A stretch of DNA of 12,756 bases from an uncultured Sutterella sp. Its GTDB lineage: Bacteria; Pseudomonadota; Gammaproteobacteria; Burkholderiales; Burkholderiaceae_F. The first letter of the stretch is position 1. Every line of letters starts with the position of its first letter. The position numbers and the translations under genes were made by a program. Location of the stretch: contig CAJLGW010000059.1 of NCBI GenBank assembly GCA_905206345.1, positions 1 to 12,756 of the forward strand, read 5' to 3'. Shown here piece by piece: positions 1 through 7,815 of the stretch. Below the pieces are notes generated by a model. That model had not been told where the DNA came from and searched no databases. It worked only from the letters and a program-made list of their open reading frames with translations.

Positions 1-55
1 ACCGCACGTACGGTGTTGTGAGAGGCGGACGGGGCAACCCTACCGCCTACTCGAT
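1..55 (+). mobile_element. 3' end of a group II intron (domain V 3' strand and domain VI)
   Basis: Bases 1-14 read like the 3' strand of a group II intron domain V (CGCACGTACGGT). After a short linker comes a hairpin with domain VI architecture. G20-G22 pairs with C50-C52, A49 is left as a single bulged adenosine, 23-28 (AGGCGG) pairs with 43-48 (CCGCCT), and after a two-base mismatch 31-33 pairs with 38-40, closing a GCAA tetraloop (34-37). Placing the 3' splice site after T55 (ending CGAT, a permitted AY end) puts A49 seven nucleotides from the boundary, as expected for the lariat branch point. The 5' half of domain V, the rest of the ribozyme and any maturase lie left of the window. The intron runs on the + strand, opposite to aspS. 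The pairing is seen directly; the family assignment is inferred from it and from resemblance to known intron ends. Confidence 0.72.
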
Positions 56-62
56 CTGCGGA

Positions 63-1859
63 TTATTCTGCAGGTTGCGGGTTACGCAAACGGATGTGCA
101 ATTCACGCAATTGCTTTTCGTCCACAGGAGCCGGAGCTTGTGTGAGCAAGCATTGAGCGCGTTGCGTCTTCGGGAAGGCAATCACGTCACGGATGGACGG
201 AGCACCGGCCATGATGGTGACGATACGGTCCAAACCGAAGGCGATACCGCCGTGCGGAGGAGCGCCGAATTGCAATGCATCGAGCAAGAAGCCGAACTTA
301 GCACGAGCTTCTTCCGGACCGATCTTCAATGCGCTAAAGACCTTGCTTTGAACGTCAGCGCGGTGGATACGGATAGAACCACCACCGATTTCCCAGCCGT
401 TTAAGACCATGTCATAGGCTTGGGCCAAGCACTTACCCGGATCGGATTCCAAGAGGTCAATATGTTCTTCCTTGGGCATCGTGAACGGGTGGTGACAAGC
501 AACCCAGCGGTCTTCTTCTTCGTCGTATTCAAACATCGGGAAGTCAACAACCCACAAAGCCTTCCAGCCTTCTTCATAAAGACCGTTGGCCTTACCGAAG
601 TCGCTGTGGCCGATCTTCAAGCGCAAAGCACCCAAAGAGTCGTAGACGATCTTAGCGCGGTCTGCGCCGAAGAAGATCACGTCGCCGTCTTGTGCGCCCG
701 TCACTTCGAGGATGTGAGCCAAGAGTTCATCGGACAAGTTCTTCACGATCGGGCTTTGCAAGCCTTCGCGACCCTTGGCCTTTTCGTTAACCTTAATGTA
801 GGCCAAACCCTTGGCACCGTAGATCTTGACGAATTCCGTGTAGGCGTCAATCTCAGAACGCGGCATGCTGGCAGCGTGCGGAACGTTCATGGCAACAACC
901 TTACCGTCGGCCAATTCCGTAGCAGAACGGAAGACCTTGAATTCGCTCGTCTTGGCTTGTTCGGTGATTTCACGAAGTTCGATACCCTTGATGCGCAAGT
1001 CGGGCTTATCAGAGCCGAAACGCGTCATGGCTTCGTGCCACGTCATCACGGGGTAGGGATCAGCCAAATCAACATCAATCGTTTCCTTGAAAACTTGACG
1101 AATCATGTTTTCCATGATGTTGCGGATTTCGATTTCGCTCAAGAAGGACGTTTCAATATCCACTTGGGTGAATTCAGGTTGGCGGTCGGCACGCAAGTCT
1201 TCGTCACGGAAGCACTTAACGATTTGGTAGTAGCGGTCAAAGCCAGCCACCATCAACAATTGCTTAAACAATTGCGGGGATTGCGGCAATGCGTAGAAGT
1301 GACCGTCGTGCACACGGCTCGGAACCAAGTAGTCACGAGCACCTTCCGGGGTGCTGCGCGTGAGCATCGGGGTTTCGATGTCGATGAAACCTTGGCGATC
1401 CAAGTGGTTGCGGATGGTCAATGCGACCTTGTAACGCAACTTGAGGTTACGTTGCATTTGCAAGCGACGCAAATCCAAAACGCGATAAGACAAACGTGTC
1501 GTTTCAGACAAGTTTTCGTCGTCCAAATGGAACGGGGGCGTTTCAGACTTATTGAGGATTTCCAATTCTTGGCAGAGCACTTCGACACCGCCGGAAACCA
1601 AGTCAGGATTGGTCGTGCCTTCAGGACGGGCGCGAACTAAGCCAACAACTTTCAAGCAAAATTCATTACGAACAGAATCGGCCGTGGAGAAAACTTCCGG
1701 GCGATCCGGGTCGCAAACGACTTGCAACAAACCTTCGCGATCGCGCAAGTCAATAAAAATCACACCACCGTGGTCACGGCGGCGGTGAACCCAACCAAAA
1801 AGGGTCACCGTTTGACCAATGAATGACTCATTGATAAGACCGGTATATTCGGTACGCAT
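63..1859 (-). CDS. aspS: Aspartate--tRNA ligase, predicted non-discriminating (AspRS)
   Basis: This is a cytosolic class II aminoacyl-tRNA synthetase that charges tRNA-Asp with aspartate. The 598 residues match the usual bacterial length (about 590). An N-terminal OB-fold anticodon-binding domain (about 1-110) is followed by the catalytic core. Motif 2 includes FRDEDLRADRQPEF near residues 217-230, and motif 3 is GIAFGLDRIV near the C-terminus. The ATG at 1859 was chosen because GGGAG lies 5 nt upstream and the protein starts MRTEYTGLIN like its homologues; the frame stays open to 1973, but that extension is unlike AspRS. The anticodon domain has His30 (RRRDHGG) and Gly81 (RPEG), where E. coli has Leu and Lys. 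This pair marks non-discriminating AspRS that also aspartylates tRNA-Asn for amidation by GatCAB. The stop codon lies 7 nt from a group II intron end. Confidence 0.97.
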   Translation of the reverse strand: MRTEYTGLINESFIGQTVTLFGWVHRRRDHGGVIFIDLRDREGLLQVVCDPDRPEVFSTADSVRNEFCLKVVGLVRARPEGTTNPDLVSGGVEVLCQELEILNKSETPPFHLDDENLSETTRLSYRVLDLRRLQMQRNLKLRYKVALTIRNHLDRQGFIDIETPMLTRSTPEGARDYLVPSRVHDGHFYALPQSPQLFKQLLMVAGFDRYYQIVKCFRDEDLRADRQPEFTQVDIETSFLSEIEIRNIMENMIRQVFKETIDVDLADPYPVMTWHEAMTRFGSDKPDLRIKGIELREITEQAKTSEFKVFRSATELADGKVVAMNVPHAASMPRSEIDAYTEFVKIYGAKGLAYIKVNEKAKGREGLQSPIVKNLSDELLAHILEVTGAQDGDVIFFGADRAKIVYDSLGALRLKIGHSDFGKANGLYEEGWKALWVVDFPMFEYDEEEDRWVACHHPFTMPKEEHIDLLESDPGKCLAQAYDMVLNGWEIGGGSIRIHRADVQSKVFSALKIGPEEARAKFGFLLDALQFGAPPHGGIAFGLDRIVTIMAGAPSIRDVIAFPKTQRAQCLLTQAPAPVDEKQLRELHIRLRNPQPAE

Positions 1860-1908
1860 AAATGCTCCCAATTGACGGGAAAAGAGTTCCCAAAGAATTA
1901 ATCGATGT

Positions 1909-1937
1909 ATTTTAGCCTGAAAGTGACGTTTTTTGTA
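1909..1937 (-). promoter_or_regulatory. Possible sigma70-type promoter of aspS
   Basis: Reading the - strand, a -10-like TAAAAT (1909-1914) is preceded at 17 nt by a weak -35 TACAAA (1932-1937). It lies between the upstream terminator and the aspS ribosome-binding site, so aspS would have its own transcript. The -35 matches consensus at only three positions, so this is tentative. Confidence 0.35.
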
Positions 1938-1959
1938 CGAGTGCTCTCGTTGTGACCCA

Positions 1960-2009
1960 TCAAAGCAAAGCAAAACATCGCAGAAACCCGAAAGAATTTC
2001 TGCGATGTT
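1960..2009 (-). terminator. Rho-independent terminator of the EF-G-like gene
   Basis: A 13-bp stem pairs 1974-1986 with 1997-2009 around a 10-nt loop. On the - strand it is followed by a T-rich tail (TTTTGCTTTGCTTT). It lies about 20 nt beyond the stop codon of the EF-G-like gene and separates it from aspS. Confidence 0.85.
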
Positions 2010-2028
2010 GTTAGCCTAGTCTAAGAAG

Positions 2029-4080
2029 TTACTCTTCCTCTTCCTTGCGTTGGTACTTGCTGGCCAAGTCAGCTTGTACGCTGGCCGGAACCGGTTCATA
2101 AGCATCCAACTCAACAGAGTAGCTACCTGCGCCTTGCGTTAAAGCATTGAGGCGGTTAGCGTAACCATCTAAGCCCGTTAACGGCACACGGCCCGTGATG
2201 AGCATCATGCCACCGTTTAAGTTTTCGGTGCCGCTCACTTGACCGCGACGGCTGGCGAGGTCGCCTGCAATGTCACCCATAAAGTTATCAGGAGCCAAAA
2301 TTTCAATGCGAACGATCGGTTCAAGCAACGTAGCCTTGGCATTTTGCAATGCATCCAAGAATGCCTTACGACCGGCAGAAACGAAAGCCACTTCCTTACT
2401 GTCGACCGGGTGATACTTACCGTCGTAGACCGTGACACGAACGTCATAAATCGGGTAACCGGCCACATAACCTTGATCGAGCACTTCGCGAACGCCCTTT
2501 TCAACGGCAGGAATCAAGTTATAGGGAATGGCACCGCCCTTGACTTGGTCTACGAACTTAAAGCCTGCGCCACGCGGCAACGGTTCAATGCGAAGGAAGA
2601 CTTCACCGAATTGACCGGCGCCACCCGTTTGCTTCTTGTGACGTGCATGACCTTCGGCAGGTGCGGCAATCGTTTCACGATAAGGCACACGAGGCGTGCT
2701 CGTTTCGACTTCCAACTTAAATTGCGTTGCCATGCGTTTGATGACGATCTTAAGGTGTTGTTCGCTTACGCCACGCAACACGGTTTCATTCATAACGGCG
2801 TCATGACCGATCTTCAAAGTCGGGTCTTCGCTTGCCATTTTTTCAAGCACTTCAGACATACGACCTTCGTCGCCACGGCGAGCGGGGCGTACGGCCAAAC
2901 CGAACATCGGTTTCGGGAAGCTCAACTTCTTCATATAGATGCCGCCGTCAATCGAGGCATCATGCAAGACGCTGCCGTAGACAATGTCATCGACCTTGGC
3001 AACGGCACCGATGTTGCCCGGATTCATTTCGTCAACTTCGAGACCGTCCTTGCCTTGCATCATCATCGGACGCGTAATCTTGAAGGGCTTCTTACTTTCA
3101 TCAACGAACAACGTCGTGTCTTTGACGATGCGACCTTGGTGCAAGCGGAATAAACCGATCTTGCCGATGTAGGGGTCGTTAACCACCTTAAAGACGTGAG
3201 CGATGACGGGACGATCGGCATCGGGCAACGTTGCGTATTCAGAACCGTCAGCGCGGTAGAACAACGGTGCGTTGGCTTCTGTCGGGTTCGGGAGGTGACG
3301 AACGAAAACCTTCGTTAAGTCACGCATACCGATCAAATTCTTAGCAGAGGTGAAGCACACCGGGATGATGTGGCCAAGACGCAAAGCTTTGGTCAACGGG
3401 GCGTGCAAGCTCTTCGGATCAACGGAACCTTCTTCGAGGTAGCGTTCCATTGTTTCGTCATCCATTTCAACAACGCGTTCAATAAAAGCTTGGTGAACAC
3501 GTTCCACGGAAGCGAAATTGGCTTCACCCTTATCGTTATCGAAGCAGTCGATCACGTGGGTGCAGTCTTTATTCGGTAAGTTCAACGGCAACACTTCATT
3601 GCCGAAGGCTTCACGCAATTCACCCAACAACTTCATAAAATCGATATTGGGCTGATCAATCTTATTGATAACGATCATGCGGCAAAGGTTACGTTCCTTG
3701 GCCCATTCCATCATGCGACGCGTCATCAATTCAATGCCCTTGGTGGCGTCCACAACAACGCAAACCGTCTTAACGGCGTCCAATGCGCCCAAGGCCTGAC
3801 CCACGCAATCGGGATACCCCGGGGTGTCAAGTAAGTGAATTCTGACGGGTGTGCCGTCATCTTTTTGAGCATTTAAGTGAGTCACACTCGTGCGAAGAGA
3901 GTGTTGAACTTCTTTTTCGAGGGGATCGAAGTCACAAACGGTGTTGGCTTTTTCGATGGTACCGACTTCCTTGATCATGCCACTGCGATAGAGCAAGGCT
4001 TCAACCAAAGATGTTTTACCCGTGGAACCATGGCCAACAAAAGCTACAGTACGAATATTCTCAACAGGATATTGACTCAT
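2029..4080 (-). CDS. EF-G-like translational GTPase (second EF-G type, FusA2-like)
   Basis: A 683-residue protein with EF-G domain order, close to the usual 690-700. G motifs are G1 GHGSTGKT (16-23), G3 DTPGY (85-89), G4 NKID (139-142) and G5 TSA (244-246). Domains II-V follow, and it ends in an acidic KEEEE tail. Canonical EF-G has AHIDAGKTT and DTPGH; here the catalytic-region His is Tyr89, and the switch I RGIT motif is replaced (around 57-65, EVQHSLRTS). These traits are typical of the EF-G-like paralogue family rather than of the main elongation factor, so the canonical fusA is probably elsewhere. The family's function is poorly defined; a translation-associated GTPase is the safest description. 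The start at 4080 has AAGGGGG just upstream. It is transcribed alone, ending at the hairpin near 1974-2009. Confidence 0.9.
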   Translation of the reverse strand: MSQYPVENIRTVAFVGHGSTGKTSLVEALLYRSGMIKEVGTIEKANTVCDFDPLEKEVQHSLRTSVTHLNAQKDDGTPVRIHLLDTPGYPDCVGQALGALDAVKTVCVVVDATKGIELMTRRMMEWAKERNLCRMIVINKIDQPNIDFMKLLGELREAFGNEVLPLNLPNKDCTHVIDCFDNDKGEANFASVERVHQAFIERVVEMDDETMERYLEEGSVDPKSLHAPLTKALRLGHIIPVCFTSAKNLIGMRDLTKVFVRHLPNPTEANAPLFYRADGSEYATLPDADRPVIAHVFKVVNDPYIGKIGLFRLHQGRIVKDTTLFVDESKKPFKITRPMMMQGKDGLEVDEMNPGNIGAVAKVDDIVYGSVLHDASIDGGIYMKKLSFPKPMFGLAVRPARRGDEGRMSEVLEKMASEDPTLKIGHDAVMNETVLRGVSEQHLKIVIKRMATQFKLEVETSTPRVPYRETIAAPAEGHARHKKQTGGAGQFGEVFLRIEPLPRGAGFKFVDQVKGGAIPYNLIPAVEKGVREVLDQGYVAGYPIYDVRVTVYDGKYHPVDSKEVAFVSAGRKAFLDALQNAKATLLEPIVRIEILAPDNFMGDIAGDLASRRGQVSGTENLNGGMMLITGRVPLTGLDGYANRLNALTQGAGSYSVELDAYEPVPASVQADLASKYQRKEEEE

Positions 4081-4111
4081 AAAACCCCCTTAATGGATTA
4101 AAAGCTATAAG

Positions 4112-4125
4112 CAATAGTTCTATTG
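4112..4125. promoter_or_regulatory. Inverted repeat upstream of the EF-G-like gene
   Basis: A perfect 6-bp inverted repeat (CAATAG-TT-CTATTG) lies about 32 nt before the EF-G-like start codon. A second dyad, TTTTCTTT (4132-4139) with AAAGAAAA (4151-4158), lies just beyond it. Their position in the promoter zone makes an operator or leader structure possible. I see no clear -35/-10 pair and no known operator consensus. Confidence 0.25.
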
Positions 4126-4209
4126 TGCGCCTTTTCTTTAGCTTGTGTCCAAAGAAAATGGGGGGATTTGATATATGTCGCTGTTTTAATGGAAATTAGC
4201 GGAAGTTGA

Positions 4210-4234
4210 CGGGGTTTTCAAAGGGAAAACCCCG
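4210..4234 (-). terminator. Probable terminator of the response-regulator gene
   Basis: A perfect 10-bp stem pairs CGGGGTTTTC (4210-4219) with GAAAACCCCG (4225-4234) around a 5-nt loop, starting 4 nt after the regulator's stop codon on the - strand. The tail is not U-rich (TCAACTTCC), so termination may be weak or the hairpin may instead protect the 3' end. The rest of the 4081-4238 spacer holds the upstream region of the EF-G-like gene and no further gene. Confidence 0.55.
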
Positions 4235-4238
4235 AAGA

Positions 4239-4925
4239 TTAAAGCTGTGCCTTGAAGCGATAGCCCACGCCACGGACGCTTTCAATACAGAAACGAGCGC
4301 CGGCGGCTTCTTGAAGTTTGTGACGGATGCTGGAAATGTGAACGTCAATGGAACGGTCAAACTGACCACGAGGGCGACCTAAGACCGTGGGATAAATATC
4401 GTCTTTGCTCACCGCTTCGTTGCAGTGGCTTGCCAACAAGTTCAATAGCGAGAATTCCGTCACGGTTAACGTGAGCGGTTGATCATCAATTTTGGCCGTG
4501 TTGTTGACCACATCAATCGTAAGTCCCCCGATTTGAATGGGAGCACGAGCATTTAATTTTTGCGTTTCTTGCTTTTCAAGCATCGTTCGAACCAAGGTCA
4601 AAATATCGACCAAGGGAACCGGCAGTTGAACAATGGTCTCGTTTTTGCCTTGAACGGCATTAATGATGTCTTGAGGCGTATCGGGCGCCACTAATAAAAG
4701 CGGAGAAAGATCGGGAAGCTTTTTTCGGAAGAGTTCGATCAAGGCCAAATCGTTTTCGTTGGCCAAATCCAAGACCACTAAATCGAAATCATTTTCCTGC
4801 ATTTGCTCGATCACATCGGTATGCGTATAGGCAGGACAGACTACATAGTTACAGAAAACTAAGAAGTCGGTCAAAAGCGCTTCATACACGCGATCGTGGT
4901 GGAAAATTAAAATCTTAGGAGGCAT
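4239..4925 (-). CDS. Orphan OmpR/PhoB-family response regulator with degenerate receiver
   Basis: A 228-residue cytoplasmic DNA-binding protein. The N-terminal part (about 1-118) has a receiver fold and the C-terminal part (about 130-228) a winged helix-turn-helix, with TVTEFSLLNLLA, the recognition helix region RSIDVHISSIRHKL and the wing ESVRGVGYRF. The putative phosphoacceptor Asp53 (VVLDLA) is kept. The acidic pair is reduced to one acid (HHD at 9-11), the switch Ser/Thr position is not Ser/Thr (LLLVAP), and the invariant Lys of KPF is Val103 (LPVPL). Phosphorylation may therefore be absent or non-canonical. No histidine kinase gene is adjacent. It is divergent from the efflux operon and so a natural candidate regulator of it, by position only. 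The start at 4925 fits the fold, but no strong ribosome-binding site precedes it. Confidence 0.92.
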   Translation of the reverse strand: MPPKILIFHHDRVYEALLTDFLVFCNYVVCPAYTHTDVIEQMQENDFDLVVLDLANENDLALIELFRKKLPDLSPLLLVAPDTPQDIINAVQGKNETIVQLPVPLVDILTLVRTMLEKQETQKLNARAPIQIGGLTIDVVNNTAKIDDQPLTLTVTEFSLLNLLASHCNEAVSKDDIYPTVLGRPRGQFDRSIDVHISSIRHKLQEAAGARFCIESVRGVGYRFKAQL

Positions 4926-4982
4926 GGAAATGTCGATTCGCTAAAAATTTCTCAAAGGCCGAAATGATACCGATATTCTCTT

Positions 4983-5011
4983 ATTTTAGGCATAGGAAGA
5001 TGTGCGAATAA
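4983..5011 (-). promoter_or_regulatory. Tentative promoter of the response-regulator gene
   Basis: On the - strand TAAAAT (4983-4988) could be a -10 element, with a poor -35 (TTATTC, 5006-5011) at 17 nt. That -35 would overlap the palindrome at 5005-5028, which would allow autoregulation. The assignment is weak. Confidence 0.25.
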
Positions 5012-5028
5012 AAAACTTTTTGTATTCG
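5005..5028. promoter_or_regulatory. 24-bp near-perfect palindrome, candidate operator
   Basis: The arms CGAATA (5005-5010) and TATTCG (5023-5028) flank an A-run and a T-run that also pair, giving 11 of 12 possible base pairs with one A-G mismatch. It sits in the divergent spacer between the regulator gene and the efflux operon, so it could bind a dimeric regulator controlling either side. The spacer (4926-5123) has other small dyads, for example CGAT (5071-5074) with ATCG (5080-5083), and no gene. Confidence 0.4.
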
Positions 5029-5123
5029 TTTGTACATATTTGAAAAAAATGTTGATTGGTCAAAGTTTTTCGATAAAAAATCGTGCAAACTGCATGTAAC
5101 AAAATCGCGAAATATAAGAAATC

Positions 5124-6533
5124 ATGAAAGCTTTTTCATATGCCTTTATTTGTACTCTGATGCTCTCCGGTTGCGCGGTGGAGATGCCCGAGACATTGGA
5201 GAGAAAGCATCAAGACTTAATCCCTACCCAATGGACGAGCGGGGAAGGGAAAGAGGCGGCATCAATCGTAAGAGAGAAGCCCCAACAATGGTGGGCTCGG
5301 TGGAATAACGAAACGTTGAGTTTTCTTGTTGAAAAAACTTTGCTCAATAACACCGATATTGCCCAAGCCCAAGCCAATCTTCGCTCTGCCCAAGCCTCTT
5401 TAACAAAAGCCAATTCAAGTCTTTGGCCCTCATTTGATATCGGGGCTGACGCTACCGATCAATGGAAAAACCATGATTGGACGCAAGGTTATTCTGCCGA
5501 AGCGGCATCGAGCTGGAGCTTTAGCTTTGGCGGTCGAGACATTGCGACGCAAGGCGCTGCCAGTGCAACCACTAAAGCACAAGCGCTAACTTTAGAAGAT
5601 ACGCAAAGCGCCGTGGCAAGCGAAGTGGTTAAAACGTACATTGCCTTGTGTCAGGCCAATGAACAATTAGCCATTTTGGAGAAAAACGTTCTTTCTTATG
5701 AAGAAGGACGTAACTTAGCCCTGTGGCGCAATCAAGCGGGGCTTGTTTCTGACATTGATGCTGAGCAAGCAAGTGCTTCTTATGAAAGCATGAAGGCACA
5801 AATTGACACGGCACGCCACTCTATTCATGTTTACCAAACGGCGTTATCACGTTTGGCCGTATTGCCTTTGGCAACCATTAAGGGGTTGCCAGTCAAAGGC
5901 ATTCCTCAGGCACCGGACGATTTGGCGGTGGCTATTCCTGCCGATGTCATTTCTTTGCGACCCGATGTGCAAGCGGCGCGTGCCTCTGTCATCGCGGCTT
6001 TATATAAAGTAAGAGCCGCACAGGCGGACTTTTTCCCGACGTTGTCGCTCTCAGGCAGTATCGGCACCACCGCCGCAACGGTGAGCGCTTTGGGTGCCTC
6101 GGGCACTGGGATCGGTGCTTTAGTGGGCGCGCTTTCGATGCCGATATTGAATTGGGGTGAAGCCATTGCTGGCACTGAAACGCAAAAAGCTGCGTTGGAT
6201 ACGGCGCAAGCAAAATACACGGCAGCGGTGGTAGGTGCACTGGAAGAAACCGAAAATGCACTTTCCCAATTGCGAACAACGCAATCGCGTCAAAAGTCAT
6301 TATTGAGTGCTCAAAAAAGTTGTGAATTGGCCGCACAATTGGCCCTTCAACAATACTCAAGCGGTCTTGTGGATTACGAAACCGTTCTCTCAACACTGCG
6401 CTCTCAATTAAGTGCACAAGAAGCCGTGGTGGACAATCAATCCGAACAAGCCCAAGCCTATGTTGAACTGTATCGGGCTTTAGGCGGTGGTTGGACACCC
6501 GAAGTGAAGGATAAGGAAGAAAAAAATGGGTAA
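5124..6533 (+). CDS. NodT/TolC-family outer-membrane efflux lipoprotein
   Basis: A 469-residue outer-membrane channel of a tripartite export system. The signal peptide ends in a lipobox, LSGC, with acylated Cys17, typical of the NodT/OprM branch rather than E. coli TolC. The rest has two repeats of long heptad-like helices (for example NNTDIAQAQANLRSAQASL and the QLRTTQSRQKSLLSAQKSC region), as in outer-membrane efflux proteins whose helices form the periplasmic tunnel. The ISLRPDVQAARA segment midway is a hallmark of the NodT/OprM group. Length is normal (450-490). It is first in the operon, and its end overlaps the adaptor start by 8 nt, implying coupled translation. The spacing before the ATG (AAGAAATC) gives only a weak ribosome-binding site. 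The substrate cannot be read from the sequence. Confidence 0.93.
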   Translation: MKAFSYAFICTLMLSGCAVEMPETLERKHQDLIPTQWTSGEGKEAASIVREKPQQWWARWNNETLSFLVEKTLLNNTDIAQAQANLRSAQASLTKANSSLWPSFDIGADATDQWKNHDWTQGYSAEAASSWSFSFGGRDIATQGAASATTKAQALTLEDTQSAVASEVVKTYIALCQANEQLAILEKNVLSYEEGRNLALWRNQAGLVSDIDAEQASASYESMKAQIDTARHSIHVYQTALSRLAVLPLATIKGLPVKGIPQAPDDLAVAIPADVISLRPDVQAARASVIAALYKVRAAQADFFPTLSLSGSIGTTAATVSALGASGTGIGALVGALSMPILNWGEAIAGTETQKAALDTAQAKYTAAVVGALEETENALSQLRTTQSRQKSLLSAQKSCELAAQLALQQYSSGLVDYETVLSTLRSQLSAQEAVVDNQSEQAQAYVELYRALGGGWTPEVKDKEEKNG

Positions 6534-7812
6534 TACCGATAAAGAATCCATCAAAACGCTTCTTGATGAAGCGACGTCTCCGAAGTGGTCAACTCGCAAG
6601 AAAGTGTTGGCAGGTGCCGTTGGTGTGGCGATTTTGGGCTCTGCCGTATGGTGGTGGGGAAATTCGGACTCTGCCCCTCAGTACCTGACGACTGAAGTCT
6701 CTCGCGGGACGTTAAAAGTTGATGTGACGGCCAATGGCACGCTTGAAGCTGAACAAACCGTTTCGATTGGTTCGGAATTGTCCGGTATCGTGGAAAAGGT
6801 GTTGGTTGATGTCAACGATGCGGTCAAAAAAGACCAAGTTCTCATTGAGTTAAACACGACGAAATTGAAAGCCTCGGTTGCCATGGCACGAGCATCGCTT
6901 GCCAGTGCTAAGGCAAATCTGAGTGAAGCGCAAGCCACTCATAAAGAGGCTAAAGCCAAGTATCAACGGCTTTTAAACGTGAGAAAGTTGTCTGGTGGTA
7001 AAACCCCAGCTCAAACGGAATTGGATGAACAGTCGGCTGTTGTTGCGCGCGCTTTAGCGAGCATTGATGTTGCAAAGGCAAAAATCGAAAACGCTCAAGC
7101 AGAGCTTACGACCGCAGAAAGCGATCTCACGAAGGCTTTTATTTCTGCGTCCATTGATGGCGTGATTTTGGCTCGCTCTGTGGAGCCTGGCTACGCCGTA
7201 GCGGCTTCATTGCAAGCGGTGGAACTTTTAACGTTGGCGAGCGATTTGCGGGAGCTTGAGTTGGAAGTTGATGTGGACGAGGCCGATGTCGCTGTGGTGC
7301 AAGTTGGTCAAACGGCGACTTTTACCGTGAGTGCCTACCCCAATCGCGAGTTTCCAGCGACGCTCACGAAAGTCTCTTATGGACCATCACAAGATACGAA
7401 CAATAACGTCGTTACTTACACCGCTTATTTAAAGGTTAAAAATGCGGATTTGTTGCTTCGTCCTGGGATGACCGCAACGGCTCGTATTCAGACGCAAAAT
7501 CGAGAAAACGTTTTGTTAGTACCTAATACGGCTTTACGCTACAGCCCAAAGACTGGTGGTGAAGCCTCTAAGAGTGCTGTGAGTGGCTTGATGATGGGTC
7601 CTCCACATCAACAAGGGGTTAATAAAACAGCAAAGGACGTGGGCGGCGCAACCGCAACGCGTCAAAGCAAGATTTGGGTGTTAAGAAATCAAAAGCCTCA
7701 AATGGTTATGGTTGTGACGGGGGCTTCGGACGGTATTCGCACGGAAGTGATTTCGGGCGAACTCAAAGAAGGTGACTTACTGATTACGGGACAGAAAAAG
7801 TCGGAGAAGTAA
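6526..7812 (+). CDS. MacA-like periplasmic adaptor (membrane fusion protein)
   Basis: A 428-residue HlyD/MacA-family adaptor that links the inner-membrane transporter to the outer-membrane channel. A cytoplasmic N-tail is followed by one membrane anchor (about 27-45). A lipoyl half (about 60-110) leads into an Ala/Lys/Glu-rich coiled-coil hairpin (about 113-205), and the second lipoyl half (TKAFISASIDGVIL) follows. Beta-barrel (ELEVDVDEADVAVVQVGQ) and membrane-proximal domains come after. A low-complexity insert, roughly residues 345-375, rich in Gly, Ser, Lys and Met, interrupts the last domain. The ATG overlaps the previous stop by 8 nt and has GGAAG upstream. Only 3 nt separate its stop from the ATPase gene. 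MacA-type pumps export macrolides, heme-like compounds or peptides; the substrate here is unknown. Confidence 0.94.
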   Translation: MGNTDKESIKTLLDEATSPKWSTRKKVLAGAVGVAILGSAVWWWGNSDSAPQYLTTEVSRGTLKVDVTANGTLEAEQTVSIGSELSGIVEKVLVDVNDAVKKDQVLIELNTTKLKASVAMARASLASAKANLSEAQATHKEAKAKYQRLLNVRKLSGGKTPAQTELDEQSAVVARALASIDVAKAKIENAQAELTTAESDLTKAFISASIDGVILARSVEPGYAVAASLQAVELLTLASDLRELELEVDVDEADVAVVQVGQTATFTVSAYPNREFPATLTKVSYGPSQDTNNNVVTYTAYLKVKNADLLLRPGMTATARIQTQNRENVLLVPNTALRYSPKTGGEASKSAVSGLMMGPPHQQGVNKTAKDVGGATATRQSKIWVLRNQKPQMVMVVTGASDGIRTEVISGELKEGDLLITGQKKSEK

Positions 7813-7815
7813 GCA

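Noticed and set aside
1..48. The first hairpin as the aspS terminator
   Set aside because: No U-tract follows it on the - strand, and the bulged A, GCAA loop and basal helix fit intron domain VI better.
18..404. A + strand frame starting in the intron end (MRGGRGNPTAYSI)
   Set aside because: It begins in the domain VI hairpin and continues antisense to aspS; similar short products are commonly annotation artefacts of intron ends.
420..1640. A 406-codon open frame on the + strand
   Set aside because: It lies wholly antisense to aspS, has no recognisable domain, and follows from the codon bias of the real gene.
1860..1973. 38-residue N-terminal extension of AspRS
   Set aside because: It lacks family similarity, and the ribosome-binding site GGGAG directly serves the ATG at 1859.
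2239..3153. A 304-codon open frame on the + strand
   Set aside because: It is antisense to the EF-G-like gene, with no domain, no ribosome-binding site and no link to neighbours.
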